Assembly: GCA_011050655.1 (NCBI GenBank)
Contig: DRFG01000109.1
Span: 1-32,391, forward strand
Direction of reading: 5' to 3'
Source of the DNA: Roseobacter sp.
Lineage (GTDB): Bacteria; Pseudomonadota; Alphaproteobacteria; Rhodobacterales; Rhodobacteraceae
DNA length: 32,391 bases
The notes beneath the pieces were generated by a model, which was not told where the DNA came from, made no database searches, and saw nothing but the letters and a program-made list of their open reading frames with translations. Numbering within the stretch: the stretch's first letter is position 1; the number at the start of each line of letters is the position of its first letter. The position numbers were made by a program, and so were the translations under genes. This document shows, in pieces, positions 1 to 8,979 of the stretch.

Positions 1-37
1 CCCGCCTCTCCTTCTCTTTCTCAAAAGGACCTCCCCG

Positions 38-1150
38 ATGGGTATTCTCGATTTTCTATCTGGCCAATTTATCGACGTCATTCATTGGACAGACGACACG
101 CGCGATACGATGGTGTGGCGGTTTGAACGCGAAGGCCACGAGATCAAATACGGCGCCAAGCTGACCGTCCGAGAAGGTCAGGCGGCGGTGTTTGTGCACG
201 AGGGTCAGTTGGCCGACGTGTTCACACCGGGGCTTTACATGCTCGAAACCAACAACATGCCGGTCATGACATCGCTTCAACATTGGGATCACGGGTTCAA
301 GAGCCCCTTCAAGTCAGAGATATATTTCGTAAATACCACGCGTTTCAGCAACCTGAAATGGGGGACCAAAAACCCGATTATCGTACGTGACCCCGAATTT
401 GGCCCAGTACGCCTGCGCGCCTTTGGCACCTATACGGTAAAGGTATCGGACCCGGCGCGTTTCCTGACTGAAATTGTTGGTACCGACGGCGAATTCACCA
501 TGGATGAAATCAGCTATCAAATCCGCAACATCATCGTTCAGGAGTTTTCGCGCCGTATCGCGCTGTCAAATATTTCGGTTCTCGACATGGCGGCGAATAC
601 CCGCGAATTGGGCAAATTGGTCAGCGGCGAAATTTCAGAGACAATAGCGGAATATGGCCTAACCATTCCCGAATTATATATTGAAAACGTATCGCTTCCC
701 CCAGCAGTAGAAGACGTGATGGACAAACGTTCTTCCATGGGGGTGATCGGGGATTTGAACAAATACACCCAATTTCAGGCAGCCGAAGCGCTTGGACAGG
801 AAGGCCCCGCTGGTAGCGCTATGCAAACTGGTTTGGGGGCCGGGCTGGGTATGCAAATGGGGCATGCTGCGGCTGCACAGACCGGGCCATGGGGGCCAAG
901 ACCTGCTGCTGTGCATACACCACCGCCACCGCCCCAACCCGAGAAAGTCTGGCATCTTGCTCAGGACGGTCAGACGAAAGGCCCATTCTCCAAGGCCGCG
1001 CTTGGTCGAATGGCAGCCGATGGCGGGCTCACCCGGAAGACGTTTGTCTGGACACCCGGTCAAGACGGCTGGTTGAAGGCTGACGATGTTGCCGAACTGG
1101 CGCAGCTTTTCACCGTGCTGCCACCGCCGCCCCCTGTGCCCGATGCCTGA
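38..1150 (+). CDS. SPFH/Band 7 domain protein (virion core protein-like, YdjI family) with C-terminal GYF_2 domain
   Basis: 370 aa ORF from ATG at 38 with AGGAC-like sequence upstream; N-terminus 'MGILDFLSGQFIDVIHWTDDTRDTMVWRFER' and SPFH core; C-terminal 'KVWHLAQDGQTKGPFSKAALGRMAADGGLTRKTFVWTPGQDGWLKADDV' resembles GYF_2. Confidence 0.85.
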   Translation: MGILDFLSGQFIDVIHWTDDTRDTMVWRFEREGHEIKYGAKLTVREGQAAVFVHEGQLADVFTPGLYMLETNNMPVMTSLQHWDHGFKSPFKSEIYFVNTTRFSNLKWGTKNPIIVRDPEFGPVRLRAFGTYTVKVSDPARFLTEIVGTDGEFTMDEISYQIRNIIVQEFSRRIALSNISVLDMAANTRELGKLVSGEISETIAEYGLTIPELYIENVSLPPAVEDVMDKRSSMGVIGDLNKYTQFQAAEALGQEGPAGSAMQTGLGAGLGMQMGHAAAAQTGPWGPRPAAVHTPPPPPQPEKVWHLAQDGQTKGPFSKAALGRMAADGGLTRKTFVWTPGQDGWLKADDVAELAQLFTVLPPPPPVPDA

Positions 1151-1245
1151 AGCGGATGCAGCCAAACTGGGATAATCTCGCGCGGTTTGTTTACCCTTCT
1201 TTTGGGTCCCCGAAACTTACGCGACGCTAAGACCGTGTATGTGGG

Positions 1246-1800
1246 ATGAACACGTTCTTGCCGTTCAAGGCTAATCAGGCGCGTAGCCTTTTCAAACTAT
1301 TGCACTGGACGATGGTGCCTTTGTTTGCTTGGTTTGTAATCGTGCAACCGGCGGATGTAGCGCGCTTTGGCCCAGTTGCCGTTCGCTTTCACGGTATCTT
1401 GGGGCTGGCGTTCGTCAGTACTGCGCTGTTTTGGACCGTCATGTATCTGCGTCGCGGATTGCTGGGCAGGCCCGGCCCAAAGCTTGGTGGTTGGTCACGG
1501 CGCGCGCACCCGGTGTTGCACAAGACATTGATCTGGGGAATGTTCGCCGTTGCTGTGACCGGTCTGCTGATTGGTTTGACGTCAACGGTGCAGCTGTGGG
1601 CGGGCGGCATAGTTCCTATCGCGGTCCCACTGAATTTGCCCCGGGCAAATAACTGGGTCGGATGGATCCACAGCATTGAATTTTACGGCTTGGCTTTCAT
1701 CGCCGCCCTGCACGCAGGATTTCATATCTGGCGCCACTTCGCCCTGCGGGACAACGCTTTGCGCATTGTCGCCCCCAAGGTCTTGCACCGTTTTTTGTGA
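1246..1800 (+). CDS. Cytochrome b/b561-family membrane protein
   Basis: 184 aa ORF with several TM-like segments and conserved-looking His (KLLHWTMVPLF, RFHGILGLAF, HAGFHIWRHF). Confidence 0.8.
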   Translation: MNTFLPFKANQARSLFKLLHWTMVPLFAWFVIVQPADVARFGPVAVRFHGILGLAFVSTALFWTVMYLRRGLLGRPGPKLGGWSRRAHPVLHKTLIWGMFAVAVTGLLIGLTSTVQLWAGGIVPIAVPLNLPRANNWVGWIHSIEFYGLAFIAALHAGFHIWRHFALRDNALRIVAPKVLHRFL

Positions 1801-1865
1801 TGGACCTCTGGTGAGCATGGTCTAGCTGCTCTATGTTTAGACCAAGCCCGACCAAAGGACGCCTG

Positions 1866-2987
1866 ATGCCGCCCACCCCTGCCTTTGACGACCCGCCACG
1901 GACCCCGGTCGAAGAACATCGGTTTCCCTGCACCACTTGCGGGTCGGATCTGCGCTTTGACCCGCAACAAAATCTGCTGGTCTGTGATTATTGCGGCAAT
2001 ACCGAATCCATATCCGATCGACGCCGACACCAACCCATCGCGGAACTTGACTTTAGCATGGCCATCGCCCGCCAATTGCCGCAAGCCGAGATGGAAGAGA
2101 CCCGGGTCAGCACCTGCCCCAACTGTGCGGCACAGGTCGAATTTGACCCCGGAAAACATGCAACGGTGTGCCCCTTCTGCGCAACACCGGTGGTGATCGA
2201 CACCGGCACCAACCGTCACATCAAACCCCGCGCCGTGCTCCCCTTTGCCTTGACCGAAACGGTTGCCCGCGATGCAATGACTCAATGGTTGGGCAGTCTT
2301 TGGTTCGCCCCCAGCAACTTGCAGGCCTACGCGCGCAAGGGCCGCCGGATGCAGGGCATTTACGTGCCATATTGGACCTATGATGCTGATACTCAATCCA
2401 GTTACTCAGGCGAACGTGGCACGGTGTATTACGTTACCCAAACCGTGATGCGGGATGGCAAGCCTGTACAACAGCAAGTGCCCAAGGTCCGTTGGCGCTC
2501 TGTCTCGGGTCGTGTCAGCCGCTTTTTTGATGACGTGCTTGTACTGGCTTCGCGCTCGTTGCCAAAGAAGTTTACCGATGCGCTAGAGCCATGGGACCTT
2601 GCCGCCTTGGAACCCTATGCCCCGGAATATCTCGCTGGATTTCGGGCGGAAGCCTATGCTGTCACGCTAGAGGAAGGCTTTGCCGAGGCCCGCGAGATCA
2701 TGGACCGGATGATAGAACGCGACGTGCGCTTTGATATCGGCGGCGACCGCCAGCAAGTTCACGACATTCAAACTAAGCTCAGCAACGTGACCTTCAAGCA
2801 TGTCTTACTGCCAGTGTGGTTGGCTGCCTATAAGTACCAAGGCAAAACCTACCGCTTCGTTGTCAACGGACGCACCGGCAATGTGCAAGGCGAACGGCCC
2901 TATTCCACCCTCAAAATCACTTTCGCGGTGATCCTCGGCCTGATTGCCGCAGGCATCATCGGATACTTCATGGCACAGCAACGATGA
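1866..2987 (+). CDS. Zinc-ribbon (TFIIB-type/primosomal-like Cys4) protein with C-terminal TM helix
   Basis: Two CxxC..CxxC ribbons (CTTCGSDLRFDPQQNLLVCDYCG; CPNCAAQVEFDPGKHATVCPFCA), C-terminal 'ITFAVILGLIAAGIIGYFMA' TM; ORF track starts at 1833, internal ATG at 1866 (MPPTPAFDD) preferred. Confidence 0.8.
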   Translation: MPPTPAFDDPPRTPVEEHRFPCTTCGSDLRFDPQQNLLVCDYCGNTESISDRRRHQPIAELDFSMAIARQLPQAEMEETRVSTCPNCAAQVEFDPGKHATVCPFCATPVVIDTGTNRHIKPRAVLPFALTETVARDAMTQWLGSLWFAPSNLQAYARKGRRMQGIYVPYWTYDADTQSSYSGERGTVYYVTQTVMRDGKPVQQQVPKVRWRSVSGRVSRFFDDVLVLASRSLPKKFTDALEPWDLAALEPYAPEYLAGFRAEAYAVTLEEGFAEAREIMDRMIERDVRFDIGGDRQQVHDIQTKLSNVTFKHVLLPVWLAAYKYQGKTYRFVVNGRTGNVQGERPYSTLKITFAVILGLIAAGIIGYFMAQQR

Positions 2988-3658
2988 CCCAGATCGATAC
3001 CTTGACCGACGTCCTGAAATCTCGCTATTCGTGCAGAGCCTTCCGGCCCGATCCGGTCCCCGATGACATAATCTCGCAGATTGTCGCCGCTGCACGCCAC
3101 GCACCGTCTTGGTGCAATGCCCAACCATGGCAAGTGGCGATCACCAAGGGCGACGCAACCGATCGTTTTCGCAATGCACTCGCCGCACAAGTCGACATGG
3201 GCTTACCGTCAAATCCTGACTTGGACTGGCCTACAAGCTACACCGGGGTCTACAATGATCGCCGCCGCGCCTGCGGCTACCAACTCTACGAAGCCGCGGG
3301 CATCGCCAGATCCGACGTCGAGCGTCGTCAGGCCCAGATGCGTCGCAATTATGCGCTTTTCGATGCGCCCCACGTTGCTATCGTTTCCACTCCCGCCGAA
3401 CTCGGGGCATACGGTGCAATGGACAGCGGCGGTTTTGTGACAGCTTTCACGCTTGCAGCCACTGCTCTCGGGGTAGCGACAATAGCACAGGCGGCCATTG
3501 CCGCCTACGCCCCTACAGTGCGCGAACACTTCGGTATCGCGGATACCAAGCTTATCCTCTGTGCTATTTCATTCGGCTATCCAGATGCTGATGCTGCGGT
3601 TAACCAGTTCCGCACCGCCCGCGCCAGTCCCTCAGACATCATCGACTGGCACAGCTAA
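2984..3658 (+). CDS. Nitroreductase family protein
   Basis: 224 aa; '[44 protein letters not shown]' is typical nitroreductase; ATGA overlap with upstream gene. Confidence 0.9.
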   Translation: MTQIDTLTDVLKSRYSCRAFRPDPVPDDIISQIVAAARHAPSWCNAQPWQVAITKGDATDRFRNALAAQVDMGLPSNPDLDWPTSYTGVYNDRRRACGYQLYEAAGIARSDVERRQAQMRRNYALFDAPHVAIVSTPAELGAYGAMDSGGFVTAFTLAATALGVATIAQAAIAAYAPTVREHFGIADTKLILCAISFGYPDADAAVNQFRTARASPSDIIDWHS

Positions 3659-3659
3659 G

Positions 3660-4106
3660 ATGCGCGCATTGATCCAACGGGTAACGGGTGCGTCGGTCAC
3701 AATTGATGGCGAGGTGACCGGAAAAACAGGCGCAGGGTTGCTCGTCTTCGTTTGTGCCATGCCCAATGACACCAAGGCAACGGCGCAAGATCTCGCCGCC
3801 AAAATCACCAAACTACGTCTGTTCAAAGACAACGACGGCAAGATGAACCTCAGTCTTGCCCAGACCGGCGGCAGCGCTCTCATCGTCAGTCAGTTCACTT
3901 TGGCGGCGGACACGTCGCGGGGCACGCGGCCCGGGTTTTCAGGTGCTGGCCAACCCGACTTGGCAAAGTCGCTTTACCTGCACTTCATCGCATCTATGAA
4001 GCAGCTCGATATTCCAACCCAAACCGGGGAATTCGGTGCCGATATGTCAGTCTGCTCCACCAACCAAGGTCCCTGCACCATCTGGATCGATACAGAACGC
4101 CCCTAA
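3660..4106 (+). CDS. dtd: D-aminoacyl-tRNA deacylase
   Basis: 148 aa from ATG at 3660: '[34 protein letters not shown]...[20 protein letters not shown]', classic DTD motifs; ORF-track start at 3498 is an over-extension. Confidence 0.95.
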   Translation: MRALIQRVTGASVTIDGEVTGKTGAGLLVFVCAMPNDTKATAQDLAAKITKLRLFKDNDGKMNLSLAQTGGSALIVSQFTLAADTSRGTRPGFSGAGQPDLAKSLYLHFIASMKQLDIPTQTGEFGADMSVCSTNQGPCTIWIDTERP

Positions 4107-4136
4107 GTTCCAAATGGCACTACATCCTCGGGGGTT

Positions 4137-4155
4137 TGGGGGCAGACAGCCCCCA
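4137..4155. terminator. Perfect GC-rich hairpin between convergent genes (possible bidirectional terminator or intergenic repeat)
   Basis: TGGGGGC-AGACA-GCCCCCA: 7 bp perfect stem, 5 nt loop, in the 56 bp gap between dtd (+) and HlyD (-); no T-tract follows on the + side. Confidence 0.5.
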
Positions 4156-4162
4156 TCCTGCC

Positions 4163-5353
4163 TTACGGCTCTCGAAACGCCTCTGTGGACTTATACAAAG
4201 GCTTCAACAAATACTGCAAAACGGTCTTCGATCCTGTGTGCAATTCTACGCTTGCCTGCATGCCAGGCCTAAACTGTAACGATGCCTGCCGCTGGGTCAG
4301 GTGTTCCGTATCCACTTGCAAGGTAACCTTGTAATGTGGATCGCCATCAGCAGAGCGTGATCTTTCATCCTTGAAGGTATCCGCCGATATTACCTTAACC
4401 GTCCCTTTCAACGTGCCGTAAATGGTATAATCATAGGCTGAGAGTTTGACGGTAGCCTCCTGCCCGGGGCGCACTCCTGCGATATCCTTGGGTTTCACGC
4501 GCGCCTCGACGAAAAGCTCTTCATCAAGCGGGATGATTTGCAGTATTTCCTCCCCGGGGCGCACCACACCACCTATCGTCGTAATGCTCAGATTGTTGAC
4601 AATGCCGCGCAGCGGGCTGACCAACACGGTTCGGTTCAACTGATCGGTGCTCGCCTTCAGGTTCTGTTTCAGCGTTGCAAGCTCCTTCAGCACGTCCGAA
4701 TATTCCTGCGCACGTTCCAGTTCGGTACCGGTGATGATCTCATCCAGCTTGATCCTCGCATCGGCATGGACCTTGCGGGCACGTGTGACCTCGATCAACG
4801 ACACAATCTTCTTGCGCAGCATGTTTTCCAAAAGGTCGCGCTCTTTGGTGGCTTCCTTTAACACGCGTTTTGCCCCGTCTGATCGCGATACGAAATCAGA
4901 CTGCCGCGCCTTGAGAAGCGCGCGCTCAGATGCAACGATATCCGGAGTACGCTGCAATAATTCGGCTGGCACTTCGAAATCATACCGGCCCGCCAATTCG
5001 GCCTCTAGCCGCAGGCGACGGATTTCGAAAGCACTGATTTGATCCTCAAGGTCGTCGACAGATGATTGGAATTGCGTCCCATAAAGCCGGGCAAGCATAT
5101 CCCCCTTGTCGACAATATCGCCTTCGCCCACGCTGAGTTCAGCCAGAATGCCGCCTTCTAGGTTCTGAATGATTTGGGGTCGCGAAGATGATATCATCGA
5201 GCCTTCGGCGCGGACAATTTCATCTACCCATGCAAATGCCGCCCAAAGCAAAAAGATCAAAACGCTCGCCGCACAGAGCCAGACGACCATGGAGGGCCCG
5301 CGCATACGCAAATTTATCTGAGCGCCAAAGCGCGTCCCTTGGGCGGCGCTCAT
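4163..5353 (-). CDS. HlyD-family type I secretion periplasmic adaptor subunit
   Basis: 396 aa from ATG 5353 (MSAAQGTRFGAQINLRMRGPSMVVWLCAASVLIFLLWAAFAWVDEIVRAEG...); HlyD/LapC-like C-terminus 'PGMQASVELHTGSKTVLQYLLKPL'; ATGA overlap with upstream gene; ORF track 5' extension not needed. Confidence 0.93.
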   Translation of the reverse strand: MSAAQGTRFGAQINLRMRGPSMVVWLCAASVLIFLLWAAFAWVDEIVRAEGSMISSSRPQIIQNLEGGILAELSVGEGDIVDKGDMLARLYGTQFQSSVDDLEDQISAFEIRRLRLEAELAGRYDFEVPAELLQRTPDIVASERALLKARQSDFVSRSDGAKRVLKEATKERDLLENMLRKKIVSLIEVTRARKVHADARIKLDEIITGTELERAQEYSDVLKELATLKQNLKASTDQLNRTVLVSPLRGIVNNLSITTIGGVVRPGEEILQIIPLDEELFVEARVKPKDIAGVRPGQEATVKLSAYDYTIYGTLKGTVKVISADTFKDERSRSADGDPHYKVTLQVDTEHLTQRQASLQFRPGMQASVELHTGSKTVLQYLLKPLYKSTEAFREP

Positions 5354-7572
5354 GCAACGTTTCCTTGGTGGCTGGCCAGATGCGCCAGCACTTTTTCCTT
5401 TGGCCCATCTACTGTCATGCGCCCATCCTGAAGCACCAGTGACCGCTCCGTGAGGGCCAGAATAGGTGCGCGGTGGGTTGCGATAATCGCAGTGCGCCCT
5501 TCCATCCATTTATGCAGTCGCGCGACCAAGGACGCTTCCAATCTTTGATCTAAAGCGGCGGTGGGTTCGTCCAACAAGCAGATTGACGGATCTTGCAACC
5601 ACAACCGCGCCCAACCGATAGATTGACGTTGCCCGATGGAAAGGCCTGCGCCTGCGTCTTGAATCTCAAGATCAAGCCCTTTGTGATGGTTGCGCACGAA
5701 CATTCCCAACCCCGCAAAATCCAACGCTGCATGCAGGCGGTCGTCGTCGTGCTCTAGCATGGTCAGGTTCAGGTTATCGCGCAGCGTACCAGAAAAAAGG
5801 CGAACGTCCTGTCCCAGATAGCCAATCAGGCGGCGTAGGTCGCGTGGCTCGATCTGGCCCAATTCAGTCCCATCCAGCAAGATACGTCCCGAGCTTGGCG
5901 CATAGAGACCGCTTAAAAGCTTGAGCAGCGATGATTTTCCTGAACCGTTCGCGCCGAGCACTGCAACATGCTGTCCGGGTTGGATCAGTATCCCTTTGAT
6001 ATCGACGGTCGGAGGGCCGTCCTCTTCGTAGCGAAAGAGTACATCACGTAACTCGAACTGGCCTTTCAGCTTTTCGCGGCGAAGATAGGTCCGCTCCGCT
6101 TCACTGTCCTGCGGCGCAGCTACGATCGCTTCCAGCCCGTCGAGCGCGCCTTTGACGTTGCCCCACCGCGCCAAGGTACCCGATAATTGTGTGAGCGGCC
6201 CGAGGGTTCGCCCGGTGAGGATACCCACGGCAATGATCGACCCTACGGTGAAAGCGCCTGCAAATACCAGATAGGTGCCCACGATCACAGCGGCCACGTA
6301 CGTTGCTTGCTGGATGCCTTGGCTCCAGAAGGTCAGGAATGATGCTAACGCGCGTTGTTCAGACGATTTGATCGAGGATAACGTGTTCAGCTCGGTCCAT
6401 AGCCGGATGATACGATCTTCCGCACGTTGGGTTTTGACCGTATCGAGTTCAAAAATTGCTTCGTGCAGCAACCGCGAAGATTTGGTCGAAGCGCCTTGGG
6501 TTTCCTGCGTGAGCTGGATGGCTTTCCTTTGCAGGAAGAACCCCGGTACCAACATCAAAATGCCGCCCACGATCAATACCCACACGACGTTACCCGCGAT
6601 GCTGGCGACCAAAAACAGAAATACGAAGATAAAGGGGATGTCAGCGATGGTGCCGATGGTGGAAGCGGTAAAGAATTCACGCACAGAACCGAATTCGCGC
6701 ATGGCGGAGTATAATTGGTTCGGTGCCTGACCTCGTGTATCCGAGCGCATTCCCAGTACCCGTTTCATCAAAACATCTTGTACAGACAGCTCAATCTGAC
6801 GCCCTGCTCCATCCATCAGCCGCGCGCGCGCCATTTTCAAAAACGCCTCCATCAACAGCGCCAACATCGCACCGATGGCCAACACCCAAAGCGTCGCTTC
6901 CGATTGGTGCGGGATTACACGATCATAAACTTGAAGCGAAAACAGCGCGACCGCGACAGCCAGAAGGTTGGCGACAAACGATCCCATTGCGACTTCAACA
7001 AGCTGGCGGCGAAAACGCGGAAATTCACCCCAGAACCAGTGTACTGGTGCGGCGTCGGTCTTATGAGTCTGTGCCACGGCCTTCAACGTGGCCTCGGCGC
7101 GCACGATCACCCCGGCAAAAAAGGGATCGAAATCAGTAATCGGCACCATAGCGCGGTTGTCTGTGCAAGTTGTGTCATACACAATCAGTTCACCGCGCGT
7201 CTGGCCCATCACCAGCAAAAGCTGGCCAGAAGTCATGTAGGCAAGCGCCGGCCATAGCTCGTTGGACATCGCATCCACGCGGCTTACCTGCGTCAGCAAA
7301 CCTGCCGCCTCTAACCCCTTGGCGATGCTGCTGGCCTCTTGCTCGGCTTGCGCTCCTACGACCGAATGCCGCGATAGGATCTCAAAGATGTCGTTGGTCG
7401 GTGCGCTAACGCCTAGCAACCCCGAATAAACCGACGCCAACTTTGCCCGCGCCATCAGCCGGTCTTCCAACCGGTTGGAATTATCTGCTTTCGGCGGCGC
7501 GACCTTTGATGCGATCAAACGCCCCTGATTACCGTTGGTGATGGTCAGCGTGAAGGGGGACTTCTGAGTCAA
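5350..7572 (-). CDS. Type I secretion system permease/ATPase with degenerate C39-like N-terminal domain (LapB/BapC-like)
   Basis: 740 aa; Walker A 'GANGSGKSS', signature 'LSIGQRQS', Walker B 'ICLLDEPTAALD'; six-TM region; N-terminal ~130 aa lacks an obvious catalytic Cys motif of C39 peptidases. Confidence 0.93.
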   Translation of the reverse strand: MTQKSPFTLTITNGNQGRLIASKVAPPKADNSNRLEDRLMARAKLASVYSGLLGVSAPTNDIFEILSRHSVVGAQAEQEASSIAKGLEAAGLLTQVSRVDAMSNELWPALAYMTSGQLLLVMGQTRGELIVYDTTCTDNRAMVPITDFDPFFAGVIVRAEATLKAVAQTHKTDAAPVHWFWGEFPRFRRQLVEVAMGSFVANLLAVAVALFSLQVYDRVIPHQSEATLWVLAIGAMLALLMEAFLKMARARLMDGAGRQIELSVQDVLMKRVLGMRSDTRGQAPNQLYSAMREFGSVREFFTASTIGTIADIPFIFVFLFLVASIAGNVVWVLIVGGILMLVPGFFLQRKAIQLTQETQGASTKSSRLLHEAIFELDTVKTQRAEDRIIRLWTELNTLSSIKSSEQRALASFLTFWSQGIQQATYVAAVIVGTYLVFAGAFTVGSIIAVGILTGRTLGPLTQLSGTLARWGNVKGALDGLEAIVAAPQDSEAERTYLRREKLKGQFELRDVLFRYEEDGPPTVDIKGILIQPGQHVAVLGANGSGKSSLLKLLSGLYAPSSGRILLDGTELGQIEPRDLRRLIGYLGQDVRLFSGTLRDNLNLTMLEHDDDRLHAALDFAGLGMFVRNHHKGLDLEIQDAGAGLSIGQRQSIGWARLWLQDPSICLLDEPTAALDQRLEASLVARLHKWMEGRTAIIATHRAPILALTERSLVLQDGRMTVDGPKEKVLAHLASHQGNVA

Positions 7573-8891
7573 ATCGCGCTCCCGTCGGCAAGAACACCCT
7601 GAATGCGCGCCATCTCTACGCGCAGTGTGACCACGTCGTATTTTAATGCGACCTGAGCTTGTTGTTGCCGCGTATAGGTCTCATAGACGCCCACTACATC
7701 CATTACTTGACGCTGGCCTGCGTCGTATTGGGCCTGGAATATATCAAGGTTGCGTTTGGCTTGGGCTGCAAGCGTCGTTGCTTCGGCGGCTTGCCGGGCC
7801 TTGGCGCTAATTTGCTTTTCAAGGCGCCGCAGATCCCGGTTCGCGTCCTCGGTGGACTGGCGCAATTTTCGCGTGGCGGTTTCTTCGGCCATCTTCACCG
7901 CTTCGAGCGAGGCACTGGTCCCGAATCCCAACAGACTGTCAGATTTGACATGCAGACCCAGGTTGCTTCCCTTGCCGATGGTACCGCCCGCAGACAGACT
8001 AGGCAGAAAGCTTGCGCGATTGACCTTGGCCGAAGCGACTGCCCTGATCTTTTCCGCTTGGGCCCGGACAACGATCAGGGGTTCCGCAGCAAATGCGTTC
8101 ACCTGAAATTCGGGAATGCCACGCAAGTCGCCAAGCGGCGTGATGGACATGGCGTTCAGTTCTGAAATGGAAGTCGCATCGCGTTCGATTGACGCCTCGT
8201 AGCGGGCCCTGATTTCGGCAAGCTTCTGGCGAAGAACCGTCAGGTCAGACATGTCCGAAACACCGCCCTTGACCCTTTCTTGCATGACCCATTCAAAATG
8301 AGTCATATCCTTTAGCGTCACTACATCGAGCGCTGCGTTTTCACGCGCTTGCGCGGCGGTGGTATAAAGCTTGAGAGCTGTGGCAACGCGGTCATTGGTA
8401 TCTTGCGCCAGCGACACAGCCGCAACTTCGACATCCGCCACAGCAAAGGCACGTTCGCCAGCACGGCGCCCGTTATCAAATAACACCTGATCAACCACCA
8501 AATTCGCAGCGAGCGACCCAAGCGATGTCAGGCTGACCTGCGGGCCGATTTTTGGCAACCAGTTCTTGCTGGCCGCTTCCGACCGAAGCGTAGCTGCGCG
8601 AACCTCGGATTCAGCCGTACGACTGTTGGCCGCCAGAACCGATGACGCGACGGTGGCCGCGACGGAGTCAGCGGGCAGTACGGATGTCCGCGTCGCCAAC
8701 CCTTGGATAATCTGGCTGTCGGCGGTGATCTTTTCCGCATAGGTCGGCTTGATAGCCTGTGTCGCATCAGGCGATCTGAAGCGCGAGACGAGGTCGGCAG
8801 GCGCATACCTTTCGCTGATGTCCGACATGCAGCCGGACAGGGCCAGCGCCAAAACGCACATGCCCCCTGCCCCTTTTACGCTCTGCCCCAT
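7569..8891 (-). CDS. TolC-family outer membrane efflux/secretion protein, predicted lipoprotein
   Basis: 440 aa; N-terminal 'MCVLALALSGC' lipobox; TolC-like coiled-coil repeats ending 'YDAGQRQVMDVVGVYETYTRQQQAQVALKYDVVTLRVEMARIQGVLADG'; 4 nt overlap with the ABC gene. Confidence 0.88.
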   Translation of the reverse strand: MGQSVKGAGGMCVLALALSGCMSDISERYAPADLVSRFRSPDATQAIKPTYAEKITADSQIIQGLATRTSVLPADSVAATVASSVLAANSRTAESEVRAATLRSEAASKNWLPKIGPQVSLTSLGSLAANLVVDQVLFDNGRRAGERAFAVADVEVAAVSLAQDTNDRVATALKLYTTAAQARENAALDVVTLKDMTHFEWVMQERVKGGVSDMSDLTVLRQKLAEIRARYEASIERDATSISELNAMSITPLGDLRGIPEFQVNAFAAEPLIVVRAQAEKIRAVASAKVNRASFLPSLSAGGTIGKGSNLGLHVKSDSLLGFGTSASLEAVKMAEETATRKLRQSTEDANRDLRRLEKQISAKARQAAEATTLAAQAKRNLDIFQAQYDAGQRQVMDVVGVYETYTRQQQAQVALKYDVVTLRVEMARIQGVLADGSAI

Positions 8892-8979
8892 ATCCTGCCC
8901 TTAACGTGCCGGTATTATTATCTTGATCCGTCCGGGGAAACCGGCCCCCCGTCCCGTCTTTAACTACAGCCTATCGTCT

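Noticed and set aside
1722-2396. 224 aa antisense ORF opposite the zinc-ribbon gene
   Set aside because: Overlaps a well-supported CDS, low-complexity composition and no recognisable family; typical shadow ORF.
6275-7257. Several + strand ORFs (151, 95, 180, 138 aa) opposite the secretion ATPase
   Set aside because: Fully inside a convincing - strand CDS with all ABC motifs.
8923-8965. GC-rich CCGGGGAAACCGGCCCCCC between adhesin stop and tolC-like start as a terminator
   Set aside because: Stem only about 4 bp and no T-tract; too weak to call.
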